A stretch of 64,000 nt of DNA from Streptomyces sp. NRRL S-340 (GCF_000720185.1 NZ_JOIY01000014.1:62001-126000); one strand, 5' to 3'; positions 7,690 through 16,764 are shown, numbered from the stretch's first letter. The notes: generated from the sequence alone by a model not told the origin. A program made the numbers and translations.

Positions 7690-9993
7690 GTGAGCGGCAG
7701 CAGAGCAGTCGACGACGACCACGAGGGCGGCGCCGCCGGGACCCTGGGCGACGACCTGGCGGCGGCACTGCACCACGCCGTCCGGGAGGCCGCGCAGCGC
7801 CTGGACGCGGTCGCCGCCGCCGTCTACCTGCTCAGCCCCGACCGCACCGAACTGTGGATCGCCATGATCGGCGGCGGCCCGCCCTCCGTGTTCACCCTGC
7901 CCGGACGCATGACGCTGGACGCCCCCTACGCCTCCGCCCGCGCCCTGGCCGGCGACGAGGTGGCGGTCCTCGACGACCCGGACGCACCGCACGAGCGCGG
8001 GCCCGGCACGACCGTCTGCCCCTACCCCTACCTCGCCGCCGCGGCCCCGCTGGCCGCCGCCGGGCAGCGCTTCGGCAGCCTGACCGTGCTCCGCCCCGAG
8101 GGCACCGACGGCTACGGACCCGGGCGGCGCGCGGAACTGGCACGGATCGCCGGCCGGCTCGCCATCACGCTCGCCGCGCTGCACCGGCGGGGCACCGCGG
8201 TGACGGCCGCGAACCTGCCCGTCCTCGTCCCCGTACTGGGCGCCGAGTCCTCCGCCGACGCCGACCCCGACGGCCCCTGGGGCTCGCCGGGCGTTCCCGG
8301 ATCGGCGGGCCGCAGTCTGATGTACCCGTTGCAGCGGCTGGCCGACCTGCTCAACCGGGCGACGACGATGGAGCACGTCACCGCGGCCGCGCGGTTCTGC
8401 GTCATGTCGCCCTTCCAGGCCCGCGCCATGGTGCTGTCCTGCGTGACCGAAGGCCGCCTGTGGGTCATCGGGCACAGCGGCGACTCCGCCGGCCTCGTCC
8501 GCGAACTGCACGGCTGCGGCCTGCACACCCGCACCCCCGCCGCGCGCGCGGCGCGCGGCAACGCGCTGCTGCTCGCCGACGACCCCGGCTCCGCGGCGCC
8601 CCGCCCGGCGCGGTCCGGCGCCGGCCCCGTCACCGCGCACCTCCCGCTCGTCGGCAGCAGACACGTCATGGACGTCCCGATCACCGGCGGCCGGCACGTC
8701 GTCGGCCTGTGCTGCCTGTCCTACGCCGGGCCCCGGGCCTTCTCGCCCGCCGAGCGGGCCGTGCTGACCATGATGGCCGGGCTGCTCGGCTCGGCGGTGG
8801 AGCGCGTGGAACTGAACGCCAGGCGGCACGCGCTCGCCGAGGGCATCCAGAAGCGGCTGCTGCCGCCCACCCTCGCCGAGGTCCCCGGCCTCACCACGAC
8901 GGCCCGCTACCAGCCCGCCACGGCCACCGCCGAGGTCGGCGGCGACTGGTACGACGTGATCCGGATGCCCGACGACCGGGTCGCGCTCGTCATCGGCGAC
9001 GTCGAGGGCCACACCATGGAGAGCGCCGCCGCGATGGGCCAGCTGCGCAGCGCCGTGGCCGCCTACGCCACCGAGGGCCACGGGCCCGCGGCCCTGCTGC
9101 AACGGACCTCGGGACTGCTGGCCCGGCTCGGCACCGACACCCTCGCCACCTGCTGCGTCGTCGCCCTGGATCCGGAGGACGGCACGGCCGAGGTGGCGCT
9201 GGCGGGCCACCCCGCACCGCTGCTGCGGCTGCCGGACGGCACGGTGCGGACGCTGGACGCCCCGGCGAACGTACCGCTCGGGCTGCCCGGCCCCGGCACG
9301 GGCGCCTACCGGGCGCGGGAACACACGATCCCGCACCGGTCGGTGCTGGTGCTCTACTCCGACGGCCTGTTCGACCCCCGCCAGGACGAGGCCGCCGCCC
9401 TGCTCGGCGCCGCCGGGGACGCCTTCGGCACCGATCTGGAGGGGCTGGCCGACCGCCTGCTCGGCGGGGCCGCGGGAGCGGGCGGCCGGCGCGACGACGC
9501 GGCGCTGCTCCTGGCCCGCTACGAGGGCCCGGACACCCGGCAGGTGCCGCGCACCGGACACCTCTCCATCCAGCGCCGTGACCTGCGCGGTGTCGGCCAG
9601 GCGCGGGCGTTCGTGCACGAGCGCCTGTGCGGCTGGGGCCTGGCGGACCTGTCCGACGACGTCGAACTCGTCACCTCCGAGATCGTCACCAACGCGCTCG
9701 TCCACGCGGGCAGCGACGTCGACGTGCGGCTGCGGGTCTACGAGGACCGGATCCGCCTGGAGGTGCGCGACTCCGCCAGCGATCCGCCCGTCCCGGCGCT
9801 CTACTCCCTCTCGGAGGAGGGCTGCGCGCGGGCGGAGCACGGGCGCGGGCTGTTCCTCGTCGACGCCCTGGCCGACACCTGGAACACCTCGCCGAACGGG
9901 CGCGGCAAGACCGTGTGGCTGGAGATGGACATCCCGCAGGCGCAGGAGCGACGGGCCACCGGCCCGGAGGGGTCCGGCCGGCCCGCCGAATGA
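7690..9993 (+). CDS. SpoIIE-family PP2C phosphatase with GAF domains and C-terminal anti-sigma-like ATPase
   Basis: This 767-aa signalling protein has two GAF-like sensory regions (about 20-170 and 200-370), a PP2C/SpoIIE phosphatase (about 385-600) and a GHKL ATPase of the anti-sigma-factor type (about 625-755). The phosphatase metal-site aspartates are present in GGDWYDV near 417, GDVEGH, YSDGL and RRDDAALL. The ATPase has N-box SEIVTNALVHA near 663, a DSASDPP G1 region and EHGRGLF G2 region. Such proteins control anti-anti-sigma factors by dephosphorylation in sigma-factor partner switching. The frame extends upstream to 7447, but GTG 7690 starts the first domain and GGAGCAGG lies before it. 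No anti-anti-sigma gene is adjacent. Confidence 0.87.
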   Translation: MSGSRAVDDDHEGGAAGTLGDDLAAALHHAVREAAQRLDAVAAAVYLLSPDRTELWIAMIGGGPPSVFTLPGRMTLDAPYASARALAGDEVAVLDDPDAPHERGPGTTVCPYPYLAAAAPLAAAGQRFGSLTVLRPEGTDGYGPGRRAELARIAGRLAITLAALHRRGTAVTAANLPVLVPVLGAESSADADPDGPWGSPGVPGSAGRSLMYPLQRLADLLNRATTMEHVTAAARFCVMSPFQARAMVLSCVTEGRLWVIGHSGDSAGLVRELHGCGLHTRTPAARAARGNALLLADDPGSAAPRPARSGAGPVTAHLPLVGSRHVMDVPITGGRHVVGLCCLSYAGPRAFSPAERAVLTMMAGLLGSAVERVELNARRHALAEGIQKRLLPPTLAEVPGLTTTARYQPATATAEVGGDWYDVIRMPDDRVALVIGDVEGHTMESAAAMGQLRSAVAAYATEGHGPAALLQRTSGLLARLGTDTLATCCVVALDPEDGTAEVALAGHPAPLLRLPDGTVRTLDAPANVPLGLPGPGTGAYRAREHTIPHRSVLVLYSDGLFDPRQDEAAALLGAAGDAFGTDLEGLADRLLGGAAGAGGRRDDAALLLARYEGPDTRQVPRTGHLSIQRRDLRGVGQARAFVHERLCGWGLADLSDDVELVTSEIVTNALVHAGSDVDVRLRVYEDRIRLEVRDSASDPPVPALYSLSEEGCARAEHGRGLFLVDALADTWNTSPNGRGKTVWLEMDIPQAQERRATGPEGSGRPAE

Positions 9994-10060
9994 CTCAACA
10001 CCTGACTCCGGCACACCTCGGTGACACACCCGTGTGCGGACTCCGGTGTCCGGCGACTGA

Positions 10061-10080
10061 CCGTCATGTGACTGATGTGT
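10061..10080 (+). promoter_or_regulatory. 20-bp element shared with 25327-25346
   Basis: CCGTCATGTGACTGATGTGT matches the element before the SsgA-like gene at 18 of 20 positions. It lies 211 bases before the tannase start. Confidence 0.45.
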
Positions 10081-10129
10081 CCCCGCCGCCACGGGGGCAC
10101 AGTGGTCGGTGTCGCCCCCCGGGTGATGC

Positions 10130-10150
10130 GTCACCATCTTGACCGGTGAC
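10130..10150 (+). promoter_or_regulatory. dyad GTCACC-N9-GGTGAC, site 3 (tannase promoter)
   Basis: Perfect dyad with core ATCTTGACC. TTGACC inside it serves as a -35 box, with CAGTCT 17 bases downstream as a possible -10. A CACATGTG palindrome follows at 10242-10249. Confidence 0.7.
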
Positions 10151-10290
10151 GAATTCCGTGTCAGTCTCTTCCCAGCCGAACGGGCGGGGGTCCCAGGCGG
10201 CGGACGAACACGGCCCGTCTCGCGCCCTGCCGCTGTGCCCGCACATGTGTGCCCACAGCCAGGCACCACACACTTCACGATAGGAACGTC

Positions 10291-11871
10291 ATGAGACGAC
10301 TTCTGACCGTCCTCGCGGCCGGCGTGCCGCTGGCGGCGGCGGTGTACCTGCCGGCCGGCGCCTCGGCGGCCACCGGGAGCCCCGCCTCCACCTCGCCCAC
10401 CTGCTCGACCGTTTCCGTAAAGGCCCCGTCCGGGACCGAGGTGGAGTCCGCGACCGCGGTCAGCCGACCGGGCGGCACCATCACCGGGACCGGGATCCTG
10501 CAGGGCACGGTCACGGACGTCCCCGCCTTCTGCGAGGTCACGGTCACCCTCACCCACCCGGGCGACGACGACCACGCCAAGGTCCAGACGTGGCTGCCGC
10601 TCAAAGGCTGGAACGGCCGCCTCCAGTCGTTCGGCGGCAGCGCCTACGCCGCCGGTGACAACGGTGCCGGTCTCGCCGCCGCCGTCAAGAACGGCTACGC
10701 CGCCGCCACCACCGACGCGGGTGTCGGTGACGTCCTCGACTTCGGGTGGGCGCTGAACAGCAAGGGCCAGGTCGACACCGGCCTGCTGAAGAACTTCGCC
10801 GACCGCTCCCAGCACGAGGCCGCCCTCGTCGCCAAGCAGGTCATCGACGGGTTCTACGGCGCGGCCCCCGCCTACTCGTACTTCAACGGCTGCTCCACCG
10901 GCGGACGCCAGGGCTACATGGAGGCCCAGCGCCACCCCGGGGACTTCGACGGCATCCTCGCCAACGCGCCCGCCGTCAACTGGGACGAGTTCGAGGTCGC
11001 CACCCTGTGGCCGCAGATCGTGATCAACCAGGAGAAGAACCGCCCCAGCGACTGTGAGTTCAACGCCTTCAACCAGGCCGCCCTCAAGGCCTGCGACAAG
11101 CTCGACGGCGTCAAGGACGGCCTGATCTCCGACGCGGCGCACTGCAACTTCGACCCGCGCCGCCTGATCGGCACCAAGGTCGTCTGCAAGGGCGAGGAGG
11201 AGACGATCACGGCGGCGGACGCGGCCGTGGTCCGCAAGATCTGGGACGGCCCGCGGACCGCCTCGGGCAAGAAGCTCTGGTACGGCCTGCCGGTCGGCGC
11301 CGACTTCTCGGGCCTCGCCGGCCCCGGCCCGTTCCCGGTCCCGGCCGCCTGGACCGCCTCCTGGGTGGCCAAGCAGCCCGGTCTCGACGTCACGAAGCTG
11401 ACGTACAGCCAGTTCACCCAGCTGTTCAAGCAGTCCCAGGCCGAGTACGACAAGATCATCGGCACGGACGACCCGGACCTGTCGGCCTTCCGCAAGTCCG
11501 GTGGCAAGCTCCTCACCTACCACGGCCAGGCCGACCCCTTCATCCCGACCCAGGGCACCGTGGACTACCGCGAGCGCGTCGAGCGCAAGCTCGGCGGCAC
11601 GCACCGCGTCGACGACTTCTACCGTCTCTTCCTCGCCCCGGGCACGGCCCACTGCGGCCTCAAGGACGGCAAGGTCGACGACCTGGCGGCCCTGACCAAG
11701 TGGGTCGAGCACGGCAAGGCGCCCAAGACCCTCACCGCCACCCTCACCAACGCCGACGGCGTCACGCTCACCCGCGACCTGTGCCGCTACCCCCTCGTGT
11801 CCCACTACAAGGGCCACGGCGACCCGGCGGACGCCCGCAACTTCCGCTGCGTCCCCGCCGGCCGGCGCTGA
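10291..11871 (+). CDS. secreted tannase/feruloyl-esterase family hydrolase
   Basis: The 526-aa protein carries a Sec signal peptide (residues 1-30, ending near ASAAT) and the tannase/feruloyl esterase fold. The family's CS-D-HC motif is complete: C201-S202 in NGCSTGG, D415 in HGQADPF and H454-C455 in GTAHCG, where the two cysteines next to the catalytic Ser and His form a disulfide. It should hydrolyse ester bonds of plant phenolics outside the cell. I start at ATG 10291, preceded by AGGAAC, because this gives the signal peptide directly. Its promoter region contains a GTCACC dyad, the shared 20-bp element and a CACATGTG palindrome, so it is likely regulated. Confidence 0.9.
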   Translation: MRRLLTVLAAGVPLAAAVYLPAGASAATGSPASTSPTCSTVSVKAPSGTEVESATAVSRPGGTITGTGILQGTVTDVPAFCEVTVTLTHPGDDDHAKVQTWLPLKGWNGRLQSFGGSAYAAGDNGAGLAAAVKNGYAAATTDAGVGDVLDFGWALNSKGQVDTGLLKNFADRSQHEAALVAKQVIDGFYGAAPAYSYFNGCSTGGRQGYMEAQRHPGDFDGILANAPAVNWDEFEVATLWPQIVINQEKNRPSDCEFNAFNQAALKACDKLDGVKDGLISDAAHCNFDPRRLIGTKVVCKGEEETITAADAAVVRKIWDGPRTASGKKLWYGLPVGADFSGLAGPGPFPVPAAWTASWVAKQPGLDVTKLTYSQFTQLFKQSQAEYDKIIGTDDPDLSAFRKSGGKLLTYHGQADPFIPTQGTVDYRERVERKLGGTHRVDDFYRLFLAPGTAHCGLKDGKVDDLAALTKWVEHGKAPKTLTATLTNADGVTLTRDLCRYPLVSHYKGHGDPADARNFRCVPAGRR

Positions 11872-11913
11872 CCTGACCTTCCCCGACAAGCCACCCAGAA
11901 AGGCCGGCCCCTC

Positions 11914-12495
11914 ATGACCGCGAACACCCAGGCGACCGCCACGGACGGCGAACGCTCCTCCCTGCTGAAGCTGTACCTCGGCCGTGGCGTCCTGGCCGTG
12001 GCCTGGGCCGTGGCCTTCGCCGGGGCCCATGACACCCTCGGCGCGGCGGCGATCACCCTGCTGGTCGTCTACCCGCTGATCGACGCGGTGTCCTCGCTGA
12101 TCGACCACCGCGCCCTCCCGGCGGGATCGGAACGCAACGTCACGGCGTTCAACGGGGTGCTCAGCACCCTCGCCGCCGTCGCGGTGGGCGTGGCGGGGGC
12201 CGGCGGAGTGGCGGCGGTGCTCGCCACGTTCGGCGCCTGGGCGGTCGTCTCCGGAGTCGCCCAGGTGATCGTCGGCCTGCGGCGGCGCGGCCCCGAGCTG
12301 GGCAAGCAGTGGCCGATGCTGATCGCGGGCGGCCTGTCGGTCCTGGTCGGCGCCTTCTACGTCATCCAGGCCGCGGGCGAGAACCCCTCGCTCGACGTGC
12401 TGTCCGTCTACGCCACGGGCGGCGGCGTGTTCTTCATCGCCCAGGCCGGGCTGCTGGCCTGGAAGGCCCGCCAGCTGCGGACCCGGACGGCCTGA
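11914..12495 (+). CDS. DUF308-type small membrane protein
   Basis: 193 aa with about five to six hydrophobic helices, Ala/Val/Gly-rich with short turns (SSLIDHR, GLRRRGPELG), as in DUF308/HdeD-like membrane proteins. No catalytic motif is visible and the function is unknown. It starts 42 bases after the tannase stop with GAAAGG before the ATG, so it is probably co-transcribed with it. Two strong hairpins close the transcript at 12503-12582. Confidence 0.75.
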   Translation: MTANTQATATDGERSSLLKLYLGRGVLAVAWAVAFAGAHDTLGAAAITLLVVYPLIDAVSSLIDHRALPAGSERNVTAFNGVLSTLAAVAVGVAGAGGVAAVLATFGAWAVVSGVAQVIVGLRRRGPELGKQWPMLIAGGLSVLVGAFYVIQAAGENPSLDVLSVYATGGGVFFIAQAGLLAWKARQLRTRTA

Positions 12496-12502
12496 CCCCG
12501 TA

Positions 12503-12534
12503 CGGGTGACAAGCCCCTGACGGGGCGTCACCCG
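12503..12534 (+). terminator. hairpin after the DUF308 gene
   Basis: CGGGTGAC plus GCCCC pair with GGGGC plus GTCACCCG with a two-base bulge, eight bases after the stop. Confidence 0.75.
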
Positions 12535-12540
12535 ACTCAC

Positions 12541-12582
12541 ACGCCTCGGCCCGCACCGTACGCACGGTGCGGGCCGAGGCGT
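12541..12582. terminator. strong bidirectional terminator
   Basis: Perfect 19-bp stem (12541-12559 with 12564-12582) and 4-base loop between the convergent DUF308 and P450 genes. Confidence 0.85.
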
Positions 12583-12718
12583 TCCGGCGTTCCCCGCGGA
12601 CTTCTCTTCCCTGTTCCCTTCGGCGTCCGGCGTTCCCCTTGCGTTCCCTGCCGGCCGTCCTGCGCTCGCCCTCCCGGCCGTCCTTCCGGCGGCCGGACCC
12701 GGATCGTCCGGCCCCGGG

Positions 12719-13954
12719 TCAGGCCTTGCGGTAGCGCACCGGCAGGGACAGCACGCCGCGCATCATCCCGGACGGGATCCAGGCCAGTGACTCGGCGGGC
12801 ACGGCGAGTTCCAGGCGGGGCAGGCGGGCCAGCAGCGTGCGCAGGGCGATGGCCGCCTCCAGGCGGGCCAGCGGGGCGCCCAGGCAGTGGTGGATGCCGT
12901 GGCCGAACGACAGGTGCCGCGCGGCGGGCCGGGTCACGTCGAGGACCGCGGGATCACCGCCGTCGGGCAGGGGGATGTCGTGACCGGCGGAGCCGAGGGC
13001 CACCGCGACGATGCCGCCCCGGGGGATGCGCACACCGCCGAGTTCGAGGTCCTCGGCCGCGTACCGGTTCGAGGAACGCTCCACGGAGGTGTCGTGGCGC
13101 AGGAACTCCTCCACCGCGCCCGGCACGAGGTCGGGGCGCTCGCGCAGCGTCGCGAGCTGGTCGGGCCGGCGCAGCAGGGAGAGCAGGGCGTTGCCCAGGA
13201 GGTTGACGGTGGTCTCGTGGCCGGCGACGACCAGCAGGATCGCGGTGCCGACGAGTTCGTCCTCGGAGAGCCGGCCGTCGTCCTCGTCGCGGACGGCGAC
13301 GAGGGCGGAGAGCAGGTCGTCCCCCGGAGCGTTCCGCTTGTCCTCGATGAGCCCGCGCAGCAGCGTGTGCAGTCCCGCCAGCGCGGCACGGTGCCCAGGG
13401 TCGGTCACCTGGAGCGCGAGGGTGGACCAGCGGCGGAAGTCCTCGCGGTGCTCCGGCGGTACGCCGAGCAGCTCGGCGATCACCGTGACCGGCAGGGGAG
13501 CGGTGAACGCCTCCACGAGGTCCGTCTCGCCGGACGGCGAGAGCGCGTCGAGCAGATCGTTCGCGATCTGCTCGACGCGCGGGGCGAGTCCGGCGGTACG
13601 GCGCGGGGTGAAGGCGCTGGAGACGAGGCGGCGCAACCGGGTGTGCCGGGGCGGATCGGACTCCAGCATCTGTGCGCCGAGGCCGACCTGGGGCCGGTGG
13701 AAGACGAAACCGGCCGCCTCCAGGATCGGGGCGGCCGGTGTGGCGTCCTTGCGCAGTGCCGGGTGGGTCAGGGCCGTACGGGCCAGGTCGTGTCCGACGA
13801 CCAGCCAGCCGTCCAGTCCCGGGGCGAACCGCACCGGGTGGATGGGGCCCAGGGCCCGCAGCCGTGCGTAGTGACGTGGTGCGTCCGCCTTGAACTCGGG
13901 GCTGAGCACCACCCGGCCGTCGGCTTGGGGGACTTCCCGGGCCTGCGTCGTCAT
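12719..13954 (-). CDS. cytochrome P450 monooxygenase
   Basis: This 411-aa soluble bacterial P450 has all landmarks: I-helix AGHET at 244-248 for oxygen activation, K-helix ExxR as EEFLR (E283, R286) and the haem loop FGHGIHHCLG with C357 as haem ligand. The SDPPRHTRLRRLVSSAFTPR segment is typical of the CYP105/107-like actinobacterial group. The frame is open to 14089, but ATG 13954 has a near-ideal AAGGAG site and matches the family length. No ferredoxin or reductase gene is adjacent, so it must use partners from elsewhere. The substrate cannot be inferred. Confidence 0.92.
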   Translation of the reverse strand: MTTQAREVPQADGRVVLSPEFKADAPRHYARLRALGPIHPVRFAPGLDGWLVVGHDLARTALTHPALRKDATPAAPILEAAGFVFHRPQVGLGAQMLESDPPRHTRLRRLVSSAFTPRRTAGLAPRVEQIANDLLDALSPSGETDLVEAFTAPLPVTVIAELLGVPPEHREDFRRWSTLALQVTDPGHRAALAGLHTLLRGLIEDKRNAPGDDLLSALVAVRDEDDGRLSEDELVGTAILLVVAGHETTVNLLGNALLSLLRRPDQLATLRERPDLVPGAVEEFLRHDTSVERSSNRYAAEDLELGGVRIPRGGIVAVALGSAGHDIPLPDGGDPAVLDVTRPAARHLSFGHGIHHCLGAPLARLEAAIALRTLLARLPRLELAVPAESLAWIPSGMMRGVLSLPVRYRKA

Positions 13955-14027
13955 ACGTCTCTCCTTGTGCCGGACTCCTGTGGGTTCACCGGCAACACGG
14001 AGGGCGCGGCGGGGAAGGTTCACCGCG

Positions 14028-14049
14028 GGCGGGCCGGGGCGGGCCCGCC
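14028..14049 (-). terminator. short GC hairpin after the Bax-inhibitor gene
   Basis: GGCGGGCC and GGCCCGCC with a 6-base loop, nine bases past the stop of the gene at 14058. Confidence 0.5.
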
Positions 14050-14057
14050 GTGGGCGG

Positions 14058-14948
14058 TCAGTCGTCGCCCTGGAGCAGGGACAGGACACGCAGCGCCTCC
14101 AGGTAGATCCACACCAGGGTCAGCGTGAGTCCGAAGGCCGCCAGCCACGACTCCTCGCGCGGGGCACCGTAGGCGACCGCGTCCTCGATCTGCTTGAAGT
14201 CCAGGGCCAGGAAGGCGGCGCCCAGCAGGATGCCGGCGATGCCGAAGACCACGCCGAGAGCACCGCTGTCGAAGCCGAGGCCGTGCCCGGCGCCGAAGGC
14301 GGAGAAGAGCAGGTCGGCCGCCATCAGCAGGAGGAAACCGGTGGCCGCCGCGAGGACGAAGCCGTAGAAGCGGCGGGTGACGCGGATCCAGCGCATCCGG
14401 TAGGCGATCAGCACACCGGCCGAGACCGCGAAGGTGCCCAGCACCGCCTGGACGACGACACCCGGGGAGATGTACGTCGACGTGGCACTGGAGATGACCC
14501 CGAGGAAGACACCCTCGAAGGCCGCGTAACCGAGGATCAGCGCCGGGGCGGGCCTGCGCTTGAAGGTCTGCACGAGCGACAGGACGAAGGCGACGAGCGC
14601 GGCGCCGGCGGCGATGCCGTAGGAACGGCCGATGCCGGCCTCGTCGACGGGGAGCAGGACCCAGGAGAGCACGGCCGCCAGGGCGACGGTGCCGAGCGTC
14701 CCGGCCGTGCGGACCACGACGTCGTCCAGTGCCATCGAGGTGTGGGCGGCGGAGGTGTCCTTGGCGGGGGAGAAGTCACCGCCGGCGGCGTACGGGTTGC
14801 CCGTCCACTCGTCGGCAGGGGGTGTGCCGGCCGCGGTGCCGACCGCGGCGGCGATCGGCTGCGGACGCGCTTGCCGCGCTGCCGGGTCCTGGCCGCCGCC
14901 CTCGCGGCGGAAACCCCTGCGGGAGAAGATCGGGTTGCTGGTCCTCAT
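14058..14948 (-). CDS. Bax inhibitor-1 / YccA-family integral membrane protein
   Basis: 296 aa. About 80 polar N-terminal residues precede seven hydrophobic helices ending in LDFKQIEDAVAYGAPREESW, a signature of the actinobacterial BI-1/YccA branch. The family includes calcium-leak proteins and stress modulators; the role in Streptomyces is unknown. ATG 14948 has GAGGAGGA about seven bases upstream; the frame runs further to 15047 without support. A GTCACC dyad with exceptionally long symmetry (18-bp arms) lies about 65 bases upstream and overlaps a possible TTGCCT-17-CAGAGT promoter. Confidence 0.85.
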   Translation of the reverse strand: MRTSNPIFSRRGFRREGGGQDPAARQARPQPIAAAVGTAAGTPPADEWTGNPYAAGGDFSPAKDTSAAHTSMALDDVVVRTAGTLGTVALAAVLSWVLLPVDEAGIGRSYGIAAGAALVAFVLSLVQTFKRRPAPALILGYAAFEGVFLGVISSATSTYISPGVVVQAVLGTFAVSAGVLIAYRMRWIRVTRRFYGFVLAAATGFLLLMAADLLFSAFGAGHGLGFDSGALGVVFGIAGILLGAAFLALDFKQIEDAVAYGAPREESWLAAFGLTLTLVWIYLEALRVLSLLQGDD

Positions 14949-15012
14949 GTCGGTGTCCTCCTCGTGTGCCGTACGGGCGGCGGGTGTGCCGGGTACGGCG
15001 GCCTTTCCTTGC

Positions 15013-15033
15013 GTCACCACTCTGACAGGTGAC
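15013..15033. promoter_or_regulatory. dyad GTCACC-N9-GGTGAC, site 4 (Bax-inhibitor promoter)
   Basis: Perfect dyad with core ACTCTGACA. The inverted repeat extends to 18-bp arms (15001-15018 with 15028-15045). On the minus strand it covers the likely -10, CAGAGT. A degenerate copy (GTCACC-N9-GGTTAT) sits 40 bases away at 15053-15073, over the end of the next gene. Confidence 0.72.
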
Positions 15034-15053
15034 GCAAGGAAAGGCAAGGGATG

Positions 15054-15290
15054 TCACCGGTCTGACTGGTTATTTTCCGGTGCGGTGCGGAAGGCGGCAC
15101 CACGTGAACGCCGTGCCGCCCGCCAGAAGTTGTCGTAGGTCCGCTTGAGGAGCTCCGCGGCCCGGCACGTACGGCCGTCCTCCGCGCAGCGCGCACAGGT
15201 GCGCAGGTGTGTCTCGTAGGAGACGCGCGCCTCGTCGAGGAAGTCCCGGCCCGCTCGCACGTCCTTCTCGTCCTCCGCCGGGCCGCTCAC
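15054..15290 (-). CDS. small Cys-containing protein coupled to the upstream hydrolase
   Basis: 78 aa, mainly charged and helical, with cysteines in the pattern C-x2-C-x6-C (TCARC, then RTCRA). That could bind a metal or form a disulfide. No family recognised. Its GTG start at 15290 overlaps the hydrolase stop in a GTGA, so it is translated with that gene. The stop falls inside a degenerate copy of the GTCACC dyad. Codon use is Streptomyces-like. Function unknown. Confidence 0.6.
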   Translation of the reverse strand: MSGPAEDEKDVRAGRDFLDEARVSYETHLRTCARCAEDGRTCRAAELLKRTYDNFWRAARRSRGAAFRTAPENNQSDR

Positions 15291-16351
15291 AGGGCGGAGA
15301 CTTCGAGGACGGCGGAGGCGAACGCGTCGGGCCGCTCCTGGGGCAGGTTGTGGCCGGCGCCCTGGATCACGTGGTGCACGCGGGGACCCGTGAAGTGGGC
15401 GGCGGACGAGGTGCCGTCGGTCCACGGGACGACGCCGTCCGCCGCGCCGTCGAGGGTGACGGCCGGCACCGTGACCGGCGGCAGACCGGCCAGTCTGCGT
15501 TCGATGTCCGCGTACCGGGGGTCGCCGGGAGCCGCGCCGAGCCGGTGGCGGTAGCTGTGGATCACGATGTCGACGTAGTCGGGATTGGTCCACAAGGTGG
15601 CGGCCTCGTCGAGTTCGGCCTCGGTGAACCGCCACTCGGGGGAGTTGCGGTGCCAGACCACGCGGGCGAGTTCCTTGCGGTTCTGCTCCAGGCCGGCCCG
15701 GCCGCGCTCGGTGAGGAAGTAGAAGAAGTACCAGTACCCCGACTCGACGGAGGGGGCCAGCGGCGTCTGCGCGGCGGCGATGTCCTGGACGAGGTAGCTG
15801 TTCACGGAGACCAGGCCGGCGCAGCGCCGCGGCCACAGCGCCGCGGCGACGTCGGCGGCCCGCCCGCCCCAGTCGTAACCGGCGAGGACGGCCCGGCGGA
15901 CCCCCAGCGCGTCCATGAAGGCCACCAGGTCCGCGCCGAGCGCGCCCTGCTGCCCGGAGCGGAACGTGTCCCGGCGCAGGAAGCGGGTCCCGCCGTGGCC
16001 GCGCAGATAGGGCACGTAGCAGCGGTGGCCCTGGCGGACCAGCGCGGGGACGACCTCGGCGTAGGAGCCGACGGGGCTGAACGGCCAGCCGTGCAGGAGG
16101 ATCACCGGGGCGCCGCCGGCCGGACCCGCGACGTGGTACGCGATGTCCAGCACGTCCGTACGCACATGCCGTACCGGGCCGAGCGCCGACGAGGTGTGTG
16201 TTCCGGCCCCGGCGTCGGCGGGGGTCCGCGCGCCGGGGGCGGTCTGCGCGGTGGCGGTCTGTGCGGCGGCGGCACGGCCGGCCGCCGGTACGATCCCCGC
16301 CCCGGACGCTGCCGTGGCCAGGATCCGGGTGAGCCTGCGTCTGCTGATCAT
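15287..16351 (-). CDS. exported alpha/beta hydrolase, epoxide-hydrolase-like
   Basis: 354 aa with a Tat-like signal (ISRRRLTRILATAASGAG) and an alpha/beta hydrolase core. The oxyanion motif is LHGWPFS (HGxP) and the nucleophile elbow is AGYDWGG, where Asp takes the place of Ser. Together with GAGHNLPQE for the catalytic His and lid tyrosines in YWYFFYFLTERG, this points to epoxide hydrolases or haloalkane dehalogenases. ATG 16351 follows GGAGGG. It is a clear paralogue of the 354-aa protein at 26072-27136, with the same length and motif order. The next gene overlaps its stop by GTGA. Confidence 0.85.
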   Translation of the reverse strand: MISRRRLTRILATAASGAGIVPAAGRAAAAQTATAQTAPGARTPADAGAGTHTSSALGPVRHVRTDVLDIAYHVAGPAGGAPVILLHGWPFSPVGSYAEVVPALVRQGHRCYVPYLRGHGGTRFLRRDTFRSGQQGALGADLVAFMDALGVRRAVLAGYDWGGRAADVAAALWPRRCAGLVSVNSYLVQDIAAAQTPLAPSVESGYWYFFYFLTERGRAGLEQNRKELARVVWHRNSPEWRFTEAELDEAATLWTNPDYVDIVIHSYRHRLGAAPGDPRYADIERRLAGLPPVTVPAVTLDGAADGVVPWTDGTSSAAHFTGPRVHHVIQGAGHNLPQERPDAFASAVLEVSAL

Positions 16352-16764
16352 TGTGCGCCCTCCTGACATATGTCCTCCTGGGAAACAGAGAGCTGCCCCG
16401 CTCCGGAAGGCATGGCAAGCAGGGAGCGGGGCAGCGGGGTCCGGGCGCGCGCAGAGCCGTGTGCCGCGCCCGGGTGCGGTCGGCGTGCCCGGCAGTTGGC
16501 CGCCGACCGCGGCGGCTCGGTGTGGAGTCCCAGGCACCGGCCGCACCTGTCGCGCTCCGACACAGAGGTGTACGGCGGAGCGCGCAGGATCCTGGAGATG
16601 GCCGCCATCGCTTCGGGGGAAGTGAGCGAAGGCGGCCATCCCGTGACCCCGCCGCCAGGCCAGCCAATTGATCACCATGGCGGCGGGGGGTCTCTATATG
16701 GCTCAACGGACCTGGTACCGGGCGGGGTTCACGTCAGGGGCAAGAAAAACCCGGTGATGATGAG
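16352..16764. other. spacer without a supported gene
   Basis: An 86-codon frame (16348-16608, minus) would overlap the hydrolase start by ATGA, but its third-position GC is low for this genome, it is Arg/Pro/Ser-rich and it has no ribosome site. I treat the stretch as leader or promoter DNA of the hydrolase. It contains AT-richer sequence near 16660-16700. Confidence 0.5.

Noticed and set aside
12503..12534. GGTGAC and GTCACC pair resembling the dyad
   Set aside because: Order is reversed (GGTGAC first) and spacing is 16 bases; it is part of a terminator hairpin.
7423..12540. A 1705-codon open frame on the minus strand opposite the phosphatase, tannase and DUF308 genes
   Set aside because: Antisense frames stay open in very GC-rich DNA. 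It lacks a ribosome site, has Gly/Arg/Asp-biased composition and no domain, while the plus-strand genes have intact motifs.
15053..15073. Seventh dyad copy
   Set aside because: The right arm reads GGTTAT, three of six bases off, and the site is inside a coding region; kept only as a degenerate neighbour of site 4.
16348..16608. 86-codon minus-strand ORF that overlaps the hydrolase start by ATGA
   Set aside because: The overlap is suggestive, but third-position GC is low for this genome, composition is Arg/Pro/Ser-rich and there is no ribosome site.
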